Positions 27,985-36,703 of a stretch of DNA of 64,000 nucleotides are shown piece after piece. Position 1 is the first letter of the stretch, and each line of letters starts with the position of its first letter. The stretch is from positions 434,001-498,000 of the forward strand of contig NZ_JACHIJ010000001.1 of NCBI RefSeq assembly GCF_014203115.1, in the 5' to 3' direction. The position numbers and the translations under genes were made by a program. Under the pieces are notes generated by a model. It was not told the origin of the DNA, made no database searches, and was given only the letters and a program-made list of their open reading frames with translations. The DNA is from Afipia massiliensis. GTDB lineage: Bacteria; Pseudomonadota; Alphaproteobacteria; Rhizobiales; Xanthobacteraceae.

Positions 27985-28030
27985 TCAACCGGCTTGCAGC
28001 GTAAAATAGAACAAGAAAAGGACGCTACCA

Positions 28031-29266
28031 ATGAATGCGCTGCAAGCACTCCGTCCCGCTTTCCCTATCCTGTTCGGCGCATCGTTGATGCTCACCCTGA
28101 GTATGGGTATCAGGCAGAGCCTCGGCATTTTCATGCAACCGCTGACACAGGATGTCGGCATCTCGATCTCCGAGTTCACGCTAGCCATCGCAATCCAGAA
28201 CCTGGCGTGGGGCTTCACTCAGCCGATTGCGGGTGCCTATGCAGCACGCTTCGGATTTCGGCCCATCATGCTGATCGGTGCGGGACTTTACATTGCCGGC
28301 CTCATCCTCATGGTGATCGCTCAGGGTTTTCTCAGCATCATGATCGGCGCCGGCATTCTGATCGGCACATCGCTGTCCTGTATCGCTTCGTCGGTGAGCA
28401 TGGCGGTAGCGGCACGTGCCGTTGCGGCACCATCGCGCAGTCTGGTCCTCGGTATCGTATCTGCTGCAGGATCGCTGGGCGCACTGATCGCCGCGCCGCT
28501 TGGTCAGGCACTGAATCAGGAATATGGCTGGCGCTTTGGCGTTGCCGGTTTCGTGATCCTGTCACTGGCGCTGATCCCCGCAACATGGTTTGCCGGAAAA
28601 GTGGACAAGGTCCCGCTTCCTGCGGCGACCTCAACGGACATGGACAGTATCTCAGCGAAGACCGCCGTTGGCCGCGCGTTTGGCAACGCTTCCTTCATCG
28701 TGATGACGGGGGCCTATTTCGTCTGCGGAATGCAGCTCGTGTTTCTCACGACACACCTTCCAACCTATCTCGCAATCTGTGGCATGGACCCGATGTTGAG
28801 CGCCCAGACGCTCGGCGTGATCGGCGGCTTCAATGTGCTCGGCAGCCTGTTCTTCGGCTGGGCAGGCGGCAGATGGAATAAGCTCGCGCTGCTCGGCGGA
28901 ATCTATTTTTCGCGGTCTCTGATTCTGGCGTGGTACTTCATGCAGACGCCAACGACCACCACGACCCTGATCTTCGCTGCCTTGATGGGCTTTCTGTGGC
29001 TTGGCGTCGGCCCGCTGGTTGCGGGTGCAATCGTTGAGATGTTCGGATTGAAATGGCAGGCGATGATTAGCGGCCTTGCATTCATGAGTCATCAGCTCGG
29101 CAGCTTCCTCGGCGCGCTTGGCGGCGGCCTGATTTACGACTCGCTTGGCTCCTACACCCTGGCGTGGCAGGTCGGCGTAGCCATAGGCCTGACGGCTGGC
29201 ATCATCCAGATTGCGTTTGCGCTGATACGACCATCCGAACCACCGCTGGCTCTGCGGACGACATAG
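28031..29266 (+). CDS. MFS transporter
   Basis: A 411-residue major facilitator protein with 12 predicted helices. The loop between helices 2 and 3 carries GAYAARFGFRPIMLIGAGLY and the equivalent second-half loop GWAGGRWNKLALLGGIYF. The N-terminal stretch MLTLSMGIRQSLGIFMQPLTQDVGIS resembles monocarboxylate/oxalate-formate antiporter-like members. Divergent from, and presumably repressed by, the adjacent TetR regulator, which suggests efflux or uptake of an effector of that repressor. Substrate unknown. Confidence 0.88.
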   Translation: MNALQALRPAFPILFGASLMLTLSMGIRQSLGIFMQPLTQDVGISISEFTLAIAIQNLAWGFTQPIAGAYAARFGFRPIMLIGAGLYIAGLILMVIAQGFLSIMIGAGILIGTSLSCIASSVSMAVAARAVAAPSRSLVLGIVSAAGSLGALIAAPLGQALNQEYGWRFGVAGFVILSLALIPATWFAGKVDKVPLPAATSTDMDSISAKTAVGRAFGNASFIVMTGAYFVCGMQLVFLTTHLPTYLAICGMDPMLSAQTLGVIGGFNVLGSLFFGWAGGRWNKLALLGGIYFSRSLILAWYFMQTPTTTTTLIFAALMGFLWLGVGPLVAGAIVEMFGLKWQAMISGLAFMSHQLGSFLGALGGGLIYDSLGSYTLAWQVGVAIGLTAGIIQIAFALIRPSEPPLALRTT

Positions 29267-29295
29267 TTCGGAGTCGGTGAACGAATCCGGTTAAT

Positions 29296-30918
29296 TCAGC
29301 TCCGCAGGCCGGGAGCCTCGTGGCCGGTGCGTGCGACATACTCCGTATATCCGCCGCCATACTGGTGAATGCCCTCGGGCGTCAGTTCCAGCACCCGGTT
29401 CGACAGCGCGGCCAGGAAATGCCGGTCGTGCGAGACGAACAGCATGGTGCCCTCGTACTGGGACAGCGCCGTGATGAGCATTTCCTTCGTCGCCATGTCG
29501 AGGTGGTTGGTGGGTTCGTCCAGCACCAGGAAGTTCGGCGGGTCAAACAGCATCTTCGCCATGACAAGCCGTGCCTTCTCGCCGCCAGAAAGCACGCGGC
29601 ATCTCTTCTCGACATCGTCGCCCGAGAATCCGAAGCAGCCGGCCAGCGCTCGCAGCGAACCCTGCCCCGCCTGCGGAAACGAATACTCCAGCTCTTCAAA
29701 CACGGTGCGTTCGCCGTCGAGCAAATCCATCGCGTGCTGGGCGAAGTAGCCCAGCTTCACGCTGCCTCCCACGGCCACCGTTCCGTCATCCGGCTCGGTC
29801 GAGCCAGTCACAAGCTTCAGCAGCGTGGATTTTCCAGCGCCATTTATTCCCATCACGCACCAGCGTTCCCTGCGGCGGATCTGGAAATCCAGCCCGTCGT
29901 AGATGCTCCGGCTGCCATAGCCTTTGTGGACGTTCTTCAGGCTGACGACATCCTCGCCCGATCGCGGCGCCGGCAGGAAGTCGAACGCGACCGTCTGGCG
30001 CCGCTTGGGCGGTTCGACCCGCTCGATCTTGTCCAGCTTCTTCACGCGGCTCTGAACCTGCGCGGCGTGGGACGCGCGCGCCTTGAACCGCTCGATGAAC
30101 TTGATTTCCTTGGCAAGCATCGCCTGCTGACGCTCGAACTGGGCCTGCTGCTGCTTTTCGCTCAGCGCACGCTGCTGTTCGTAGAACTCGTAGTTGCCGG
30201 AGTAGGACGTCAAGCCGCCGCCGTCGATCTCCACCACCTTGGTGACGATGCGGTTCATGAACTCGCGATCGTGCGACGTCATCAGCAGCACGCCCTCGTA
30301 GCCTTTCAGGAATTCCTCCAGCCAGATCAGGCTCTCCAGATCCAGATGGTTGCTCGGTTCGTCGAGCAGCATCGCATCGGGGCGCATCAGGAGAATGCGG
30401 GCCAGCGCCACGCGCATCTTCCAGCCGCCCGACAATGCACCGACGTCCCCATCCATCATCTCCTGGCTGAAACTCAGGCCTGAGAGAACTTCGCGCGCCC
30501 GGCCCTCGAGCGCATAGCCGTCCAGTTCCTCGAACCGATGCTGCACCTCGCCGTAGCGCTCGATGATGCTGTCCATCTCGTCTGCCCGGTCCGGATCCGC
30601 CATGGCGGCTTCCAGTTCCCTCAACTCGGTGGCGACAGCGCTCACCGGGCCGGCCCCATCCATCACCTCGGACACGGCGCTACGGCCGGACATCTCGCCG
30701 ACATCCTGGCTGAAGTAGCCGATGGTCACCCCGCGGTCGACGGCGACCTGGCCCTCATCGGGCAATTCACGGCCTGTGATCATCCGGAACAGCGTCGTCT
30801 TGCCTGCTCCGTTAGGACCCACCAATCCGACCTTCTCTCCCCTCTGGAGCGCTGCGGAAGCCTCAATAAAGAGAATCTGGTGGCCATTTTGCTTGCTGAT
30901 ATTGTCGAGACGAATCAT
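29296..30918 (-). CDS. ABC-F family ATPase (YbiT/Uup type)
   Basis: A 540-residue soluble protein with two ABC cassettes and no membrane domain, the layout of ABC-F factors that act on the ribosome. Cassette 1: Walker A GPNGAGKTT near 36, signature LSGGWKMRVALAR, Walker B MLLDEPSNHLD. Cassette 2: GINGAGKSTLL near 350, signature LSGGEKARLVMAK, Walker B LVLDEPTNHLD. The inter-cassette linker (about 240-310) is charged and coiled-coil-like, corresponding to the P-site-tRNA-interacting motif. ABC-F members resolve stalled or non-productive initiation states; which sub-role applies is not certain. It is convergent with the MFS gene, 29 bases apart. Confidence 0.92.
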   Translation of the reverse strand: MIRLDNISKQNGHQILFIEASAALQRGEKVGLVGPNGAGKTTLFRMITGRELPDEGQVAVDRGVTIGYFSQDVGEMSGRSAVSEVMDGAGPVSAVATELRELEAAMADPDRADEMDSIIERYGEVQHRFEELDGYALEGRAREVLSGLSFSQEMMDGDVGALSGGWKMRVALARILLMRPDAMLLDEPSNHLDLESLIWLEEFLKGYEGVLLMTSHDREFMNRIVTKVVEIDGGGLTSYSGNYEFYEQQRALSEKQQQAQFERQQAMLAKEIKFIERFKARASHAAQVQSRVKKLDKIERVEPPKRRQTVAFDFLPAPRSGEDVVSLKNVHKGYGSRSIYDGLDFQIRRRERWCVMGINGAGKSTLLKLVTGSTEPDDGTVAVGGSVKLGYFAQHAMDLLDGERTVFEELEYSFPQAGQGSLRALAGCFGFSGDDVEKRCRVLSGGEKARLVMAKMLFDPPNFLVLDEPTNHLDMATKEMLITALSQYEGTMLFVSHDRHFLAALSNRVLELTPEGIHQYGGGYTEYVARTGHEAPGLRS

Positions 30919-31021
30919 ATGCGCACGGGACCCGGAACAAGAAGTTTCGGCCGTGCTTTAAGCCATGTAGCGCATCAACGGAAGAGTGTTCCGGGCCGCC
31001 CCAGCGCCCTTAAATACCCGG

Positions 31022-33595
31022 CTAAACCAGGTGGAAATCGCTCTGATGCTTATGAAGTTCCACCGATGAGCTGAGCCGGGTGGTCCCCTGTTCGTCATGC
31101 GTGGTGAAAAAATCAAAGCTCGTCATCACGTGAACGAGAGCAGCCACATCAGGCCCGTCCCCGGACCACGATCTTACGGTCTGTATCAGATCGGAGGTTG
31201 AGCGTGCCTCGTGATCCGCGTCGCGGCCAAAATTCGATCTGAAAACGAAATGGTCCCCGCTCGGAGTATCGCGCTGATGTCCGGAACTGCTGTTCCATGA
31301 GAACGCCACGTTGTGACTGGTCACAAAGGAGCTATGACTATGGTGTGACGAACTCGTCTGGCTTGAATGTTCGGTGACGGTGCGGGACCAGCCCGTATCC
31401 GTAAAGCTCGAACGATCAGAATCAAAGTTCGTCGGAGCAGGTGTATGGGTTGATCCGTGCGCTCGTGCATCGTTCGCGCTGCTGTCGTGGGCACCGTTCG
31501 ATGATACTTGATATGAAGTGTGCTCGCCGGAAGACGATGCAACTTCTCTTGACGACAACGAGCTTTCATCACTCTCCCGCATGGAGCCGCGGGAGCACTT
31601 TTCACCGCAATCGGCGGAATCGGATTTCCTCACTTCGGAATTATGACGGCCCTGACTCTCGTCGTTGGCAGTGTTGTCGCCGGCTTCTGCTGCCGCCGGA
31701 TCGCGGCTGAGATCAGAGTCATTTGAGGCGATCGCTCCGTTTAAACCGTCATCGTGGTGATGATGATCATGATGGTGGTGGTGGTGATGATGACTGTCTG
31801 CAATGACAAGATCGAACTGATCGACGGCCGTGGCATTGTGCTCATCGCTTGCGACGACCTTGATATGAAGAACACATTCCTCGCCCTTGGGCGGTGTTCC
31901 CGAAAACGTCATCGTCACCGGATCGAACGTGAGCCAGCCAGGAAGCGGCTCACCATTCGCCAGCATCGCACGGTAGCTCAACGTATCGTTGGCATCGAGA
32001 TCGGCAAATACACAGGCCGGAATGACATACTCGAATCTGCAGCCTTCCCGTACGCGCTGGTCCGGAATCGCGTGCTCGACAGTTGGCCGGTCGTTCAGCC
32101 CGTTGATGGTAAGAGTCAGTGTTTCTGGAACAACAGATGTTCCGGGTTGGCTATCAAAGCCGATCGTATAGATCGCTGATTCCCCAACGCCCAGAAATGC
32201 AAATCGGCTCGCGTCATAGGTCACGACGCCGGTTGCGGGATCGATCCGCACCAACTCGTCGAGATTGACCCCCTGAGGTGGCGGCACCGTGCTCTCAACA
32301 CCGGTAATAGTGCCCGTGCCCGATACATAACGTCCGGTTGGTTCTCCGATAACCTGACCATCGACTGTGACCGTGACCTGATCGCTAATGGCAAAGTTTC
32401 GTTCGACAGGCCCCTGCGACGCCTGGACATCAACGACGTTGGCCACTGCGATTGCACGCACCTCTGGAGGTTCGGGAGCCTCCGGAAAAACCAGAAACTC
32501 CTGTAACGCCGCGGTGGCCGGTATGACGGAAAATCCGTTTGCGAGAGCGATCAGCGCGGGCACACCGGACTCGCTGCCCAGCGCGGCAAAGCCCCTGGTG
32601 GGATTTGCAAGCGGGTTCACACTGGAACCGGTCCGATCGTTTCCGGGGCCGTCCGGATTATAGTTGGGATAGTAAATCTGAAAGACCTGCTGAATAAGGC
32701 TCTTCTCACTTTGGATGTCGGCGAGCGTTTTCAGTTGATCGACGGCGGAGACTGGCTGGCCGGCGCCAAGCGGCGAGACAACCGTCACGAGCCCCGCTTG
32801 CGACACCACCCGGATCAGATCGCCGGTTACCTTGTCATAGAGATGAAACGATCCGATTTTTCCGTCCGGCTCCTTGAGCACGGAGAATTTGCTCGGTCCA
32901 TCGTCCGCGGCGATTTCCACCATGACGGCGGTGCCTCGAATGCCCATCGTTGCAACAGGCGTTTCGACTCGCATATTGCCGAATTTGGCCGTGTGTCCGG
33001 CAACGAGGGTGATGGCCCCTTGCACCAGACTTAAAAGCGACGAGTTGGACGATCCATTGGGATCATACGTCATCTCGTCCAGAACAATGCGTGCATTGGA
33101 CGCAAGACCCAAGGCCGTACCATCGACGAAACTGATTCCAATCGTGGTATCAGGCCCCGTCTGGATGACATCACCTTTGAGAAGTCGGTCGCCCTGTTTC
33201 AACTCTACAGGAACACCGTTCCGGGTAATCACCGCGCTGCCGCTCATCTTGACGACATTGCCAACGGCGGGCACTGCGCTCGCGATCTGGTCCGCCTGGG
33301 CGTACTGGACTCTTGCCGTCATCGCCTCAACGACCCGTCCCGACAGGCTGGCTCCTTCCGGCGACATTAATGTCGGGCGATCTTCGCCTTTGAAGTATTC
33401 CGGAACGGTGACGCTTTCGGTATCGTTGCAAATGATCAAATCGACGCCTGCCCGGCTATAGCTTCCGGAAAACAGCAATTCAGCGCCGACGAAGGCGGCC
33501 GCCTGACTTGCCGCAGGAGCCTCATCGCTCGTCGCGAATACAAAGCCGTCTACGACTGACAGCCCGACAAAGTCCTGTATGGTAGCGTTACTCAT
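31022..33595 (-). CDS. FecR/cadherin-domain secreted protein with polyhistidine tract (putative type I secretion substrate)
   Basis: An 857-residue acidic protein without an N-terminal signal peptide. Architecture by eye: linker 1-110; FecR-like domain about 114-225 (AVITRNGVPVELKQGDRL to ETPVATMGIRGTAVMVEI), as found near the N terminus of large RTX/Bap adhesins; a VCBS-like strand region about 400-505 ending LTLTINGLNDRPTVEH; a dystroglycan/cadherin-like (CADG) domain 505-600 with LPGWLTFDPVTMTFSGTPP; eight histidines at 602-609, an Asp, then four more histidines; and a long Ser/Asp/His-rich tail with repeated SSSHHSHSS elements to the C terminus. No GGxGxD RTX repeats. The downstream HlyD and ABC genes make type I secretion likely. 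The His clusters could bind transition metals (inference). Confidence 0.8.
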   Translation of the reverse strand: MSNATIQDFVGLSVVDGFVFATSDEAPAASQAAAFVGAELLFSGSYSRAGVDLIICNDTESVTVPEYFKGEDRPTLMSPEGASLSGRVVEAMTARVQYAQADQIASAVPAVGNVVKMSGSAVITRNGVPVELKQGDRLLKGDVIQTGPDTTIGISFVDGTALGLASNARIVLDEMTYDPNGSSNSSLLSLVQGAITLVAGHTAKFGNMRVETPVATMGIRGTAVMVEIAADDGPSKFSVLKEPDGKIGSFHLYDKVTGDLIRVVSQAGLVTVVSPLGAGQPVSAVDQLKTLADIQSEKSLIQQVFQIYYPNYNPDGPGNDRTGSSVNPLANPTRGFAALGSESGVPALIALANGFSVIPATAALQEFLVFPEAPEPPEVRAIAVANVVDVQASQGPVERNFAISDQVTVTVDGQVIGEPTGRYVSGTGTITGVESTVPPPQGVNLDELVRIDPATGVVTYDASRFAFLGVGESAIYTIGFDSQPGTSVVPETLTLTINGLNDRPTVEHAIPDQRVREGCRFEYVIPACVFADLDANDTLSYRAMLANGEPLPGWLTFDPVTMTFSGTPPKGEECVLHIKVVASDEHNATAVDQFDLVIADSHHHHHHHHDHHHHDDGLNGAIASNDSDLSRDPAAAEAGDNTANDESQGRHNSEVRKSDSADCGEKCSRGSMRESDESSLSSREVASSSGEHTSYQVSSNGAHDSSANDARAHGSTHTPAPTNFDSDRSSFTDTGWSRTVTEHSSQTSSSHHSHSSFVTSHNVAFSWNSSSGHQRDTPSGDHFVFRSNFGRDADHEARSTSDLIQTVRSWSGDGPDVAALVHVMTSFDFFTTHDEQGTTRLSSSVELHKHQSDFHLV

Positions 33596-33628
33596 ACGGG
33601 TTCTGGCCTCGGCTCCACGTTTCAGTAG

Positions 33629-35197
33629 CTACAGTGACGCTGCTTCGCCCTGGGCCATTGTGCGATCAGCGACACGCCTTGTTTTCAACTCGCTGCCATT
33701 CTTCTTGGTAGCCCTCGCCGTTTGTCCAAGAACAGCGACCAAAGCAGCATTGACCTCATCGATACGGCCAAGCTTGATCAGAATACCTGCGAGGTTTTTG
33801 AAGGTATCAGGCAGATCCGGCCTCAGCCGGATAACCTCGCGATAGGCGTGGGCTGCATCCAGATACTGTTCCAGCGCTTCGCATGATTGCGCGAGACAGA
33901 GCCACGACTTGTAAGCATCTGGCCTGATCGTGCTCAGAGTCCTGAAAAGCCGCTTTGCTGCGATATGATCGCCCTTGTTGGTAAAGAGTTGGCCAAGCCG
34001 ATGGATCGCATCAGCATTCTTCGGCTGGACGTTAAGCACTTCACGGTATCCGCGTTCGGCTTCCACGATCTTGCCGGCCTGATGGAGTTCGGTTGCTTGC
34101 GCGAGCACGTCCGGGATGGTTCGCGGATCAATCTTGCCGCCGAGGTTCAGCCCACTCTTCGTTCCGACCACGGTGCACCGAATCCGACGCTCCTTCACAC
34201 CGAATGAATACTTGTAAGGCTCGTTGCCGCGAAGGAAATCGTACTCGGTAAAACCATTGACAATGGCGTAACGAATACTGTGCGCGTGTAGGATGACACC
34301 CGGAGGCAGACCGTCAAAGGTTTCATCGCGTCCCGTCATGTAGAACAGGAACGAACGCTTGCGCGAATCCATCAGCGTGGCGAGGGCTGCCAGTGGGCGG
34401 TCTTCTTTCCAAAGCGTCGGGAGATACAGAAGATCCGCGTGGAAGCTGCGCGTCAGCATCGCCCGATTTGAGCGCACCAGCGTTTGAGTGAGATCGCCTT
34501 TCCGCGGCTTCCATTTCGTCTCCCAGAACTGGAGGAGCGTATTGAGATCCCGCTCGACGGTTTCAGGTGTCGCCACAGTGATACGATACTCACCCGTCGC
34601 ATCGACCTGCCTGAGCAACCGCCTGATTTTCTGCCTGGTATTCGTGCTCAATGTATCGAGATACGAATCCCAGTCCGGCGGGAGCACTGCGAATGGGCAC
34701 AGACTGTTGTCAATGCCATCGACTTTTCCGACGCGACTTATCTCACTTGTCTGAAAGTTCGCTTTTGGAAAGTGCGCTAGCAGAAGACGCATCCTGGATT
34801 CCGAAACACGGAAGTTCTCGAAATTCAGACGCGACCAATTCAACTGCTTCACGTATCTGGCGAACGCCGGTATCGCCAAATGCTCCGCGCCCGGTGCACA
34901 CAGGAAGCCTGTATAATCCGCCGCGAAGTTGCCAGCCATATTCAGCTCATTGTGGATACGCCCGTTCTCCGTCTTGGTTTGAATCCGCATCGGAAGAAAG
35001 GCGACATACGGCCCGTCCGCCTTGTTATCCATCCTCGCCGCAAGAACAAACCACGGACCGGCGACTTGCCTGAGCCAACCCGAGAGCCATTTCCAGGACA
35101 TGAAGAGCTGCGCATCCGGATCCGCATCATAAATCGCGTTCCAGTTGTCCTCGACCTTCGCCAGATCGGTCAATGTATCTATGACTTCGATGCGCAT
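33629..35197 (-). CDS. GNAT/FemX-like acyltransferase fused to TPR repeats
   Basis: A 522-residue cytosolic protein. Residues 1-355 show the BioF2/CelD-like acetyltransferase fold (PF13480 group): SWKWLSGWLRQVAGPW at the start, NTRQKIRRLLRQVDATGEYRI near 185, then LHAHSIRYAIVNGFTEYDFLRGNEPYKYSFG near 315, the conserved C-terminal motif of that group. Residues 360-490 are about four tetratricopeptide repeats (for example AERGYREVLNVQPKNADAIHRLGQL). Such acyltransferases usually act in exopolysaccharide or cell-surface synthesis. Between a putative exported protein and its HlyD adaptor, it may acylate an exported product or partner, with the TPR part docking it (inference). Confidence 0.82.
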   Translation of the reverse strand: MRIEVIDTLTDLAKVEDNWNAIYDADPDAQLFMSWKWLSGWLRQVAGPWFVLAARMDNKADGPYVAFLPMRIQTKTENGRIHNELNMAGNFAADYTGFLCAPGAEHLAIPAFARYVKQLNWSRLNFENFRVSESRMRLLLAHFPKANFQTSEISRVGKVDGIDNSLCPFAVLPPDWDSYLDTLSTNTRQKIRRLLRQVDATGEYRITVATPETVERDLNTLLQFWETKWKPRKGDLTQTLVRSNRAMLTRSFHADLLYLPTLWKEDRPLAALATLMDSRKRSFLFYMTGRDETFDGLPPGVILHAHSIRYAIVNGFTEYDFLRGNEPYKYSFGVKERRIRCTVVGTKSGLNLGGKIDPRTIPDVLAQATELHQAGKIVEAERGYREVLNVQPKNADAIHRLGQLFTNKGDHIAAKRLFRTLSTIRPDAYKSWLCLAQSCEALEQYLDAAHAYREVIRLRPDLPDTFKNLAGILIKLGRIDEVNAALVAVLGQTARATKKNGSELKTRRVADRTMAQGEAASL

Positions 35198-35279
35198 CTC
35201 ATCACCTCGCCTGCGGGTTCATGTCTCGGCCTTTTCTGCTCGATTCTTGCAAACTCTTCCTCTCGGCCCTACGGTTTAT

Positions 35280-36638
35280 TCATCGCTCGCGGAATGCCCG
35301 CAACATGCTGTCGTGTATCGGCTTGACGATGTACTGAAAGAACGTCCGTTCCGATGTCTTGATGTAAACTTCCGCTGGCATGCCGGGCGTGGGGCTGAAT
35401 CCGGGAATGGTTGCCGCCTCCTCGATATTCAGCTTGACGCGGACAATGTAGATATCTGTCGGCCCCATTTGCTGCGATTTCCGCTCGTCCGCCAGCGTAT
35501 CGGCTGAGAGATAGATCACATCGCCCGAGATCATTGGCGTGATGCGCTGGTTCATCGCGGTCAGGCGAACCGTTGCATGCTGCCCATGCTTCACGCTGTC
35601 GATGTCCTGCGGACGCACGCGCGCCTCTATGATGAGTTCATCCTTGAGCGGAAGAATCTCCATGATGCTCTTTCCTGCCTCGATCACGCCGCCCTGCGTG
35701 TGATACCTGAGCTTGACGACGACTCCCCTGACAGGGGCGGTGATGCGAATGCGATCGAGAACGCCCTTGGCGTTGAGCATTCGTTCGCGCACATCGACGA
35801 GCTCTCCGCGAACCTCATGCATCTGTTCGACCGCGGTTTTGATCGCGGTCTTTTTGACGCCATTGATCTGCTCGAGCGCTCTCGCGATACGCTCCTTGGC
35901 ATCTCCAATATCGCCCATGATCCGGCCAACCTCTCCTTCGAGGTTCGCCTGCGTACGCTGCAGGATCAGAAGTTCCGGCTTTCGAACCAGTCCCGTCTTG
36001 AGCAGGTACTCTTTCGTTTCAACTTCCTCCTCGATAAACTTGATCTGGCGACGAACGCCGTCCAACTGAATCCTTGATCCCTGAATGCGCTCGTTCAGCG
36101 CGTTGATGCCCTCCTTTATGCCCGCAATGTCGCTGTTCATGTTGTTCCGGCGAGCCGTAAACGTCAGCCTTTGACTTTCGAGAATTTCCTTCACCTCGGG
36201 ACCGTCAGAATCCGTCAGTTCTTCGGGGAATGTGATCTCCGGCTGCTCGCGCATTTCGGCGTGAAGCCGAGCGTCGATCGCGGTCAATCGCGTTCGCCGC
36301 AGGAACAGCCTGCGTAGTTCGGTGTTCGGCGCGGTGCTATCCAGTTCGACCAAAAGCTGCCCCTGTTCGACCACATCGCCTTCGCGCACGTGGATATCGC
36401 GAATAACGCCGCCTTCCAGATGCTGGATGATCTTGTTCTGCCCCGTCGCAACGAAGACGCCAGATGCAACCACCGCGCCGGCTATCGGCGCAGTGTTACC
36501 CCAGACGCCAAAGCCCATCACCATGCTGGCCATCACGACAACGCCCGCAATAGTCGGAAACCGCGTCGACCGCGGGAGAGAATCATACCAAGTCACATCC
36601 GCAACGGGTGCTTTCGCAGTGAGTTCTTTGCCAGGCAT
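35280..36638 (-). CDS. HlyD-family type I secretion periplasmic adaptor
   Basis: Membrane-fusion protein of 452 residues that connects the ABC exporter to an outer-membrane channel. The short cytoplasmic N terminus precedes a single transmembrane helix (about 28-55). A lipoyl-like half (GGVIRDIHVREGDVVEQGQLLVELD) comes next, then a long alpha-helical hairpin (about 135-285), the second lipoyl half with APVRGVVVKLRYHTQGGVI, and a beta-barrel end with FQYIVKPIHDSMLRAFRER. All parts of the AprE/PrtE/HlyD type are present. GAGGTG precedes the start. No TolC homologue is in the window, so the outer-membrane partner must be elsewhere. Confidence 0.93.
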   Translation of the reverse strand: MPGKELTAKAPVADVTWYDSLPRSTRFPTIAGVVVMASMVMGFGVWGNTAPIAGAVVASGVFVATGQNKIIQHLEGGVIRDIHVREGDVVEQGQLLVELDSTAPNTELRRLFLRRTRLTAIDARLHAEMREQPEITFPEELTDSDGPEVKEILESQRLTFTARRNNMNSDIAGIKEGINALNERIQGSRIQLDGVRRQIKFIEEEVETKEYLLKTGLVRKPELLILQRTQANLEGEVGRIMGDIGDAKERIARALEQINGVKKTAIKTAVEQMHEVRGELVDVRERMLNAKGVLDRIRITAPVRGVVVKLRYHTQGGVIEAGKSIMEILPLKDELIIEARVRPQDIDSVKHGQHATVRLTAMNQRITPMISGDVIYLSADTLADERKSQQMGPTDIYIVRVKLNIEEAATIPGFSPTPGMPAEVYIKTSERTFFQYIVKPIHDSMLRAFRER

Positions 36639-36703
36639 CTCGGCACCTCGATGATCAACTCGCTCGCTTCAAGTGCGCCACAATCCTTGTAACAGGATGT
36701 CCA

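Noticed and set aside
31744-31801. Short CAT/ATG-type repeats near 31755-31800
   Set aside because: This is the DNA behind the polyhistidine tract of the FecR protein and not an independent microsatellite or regulatory array.
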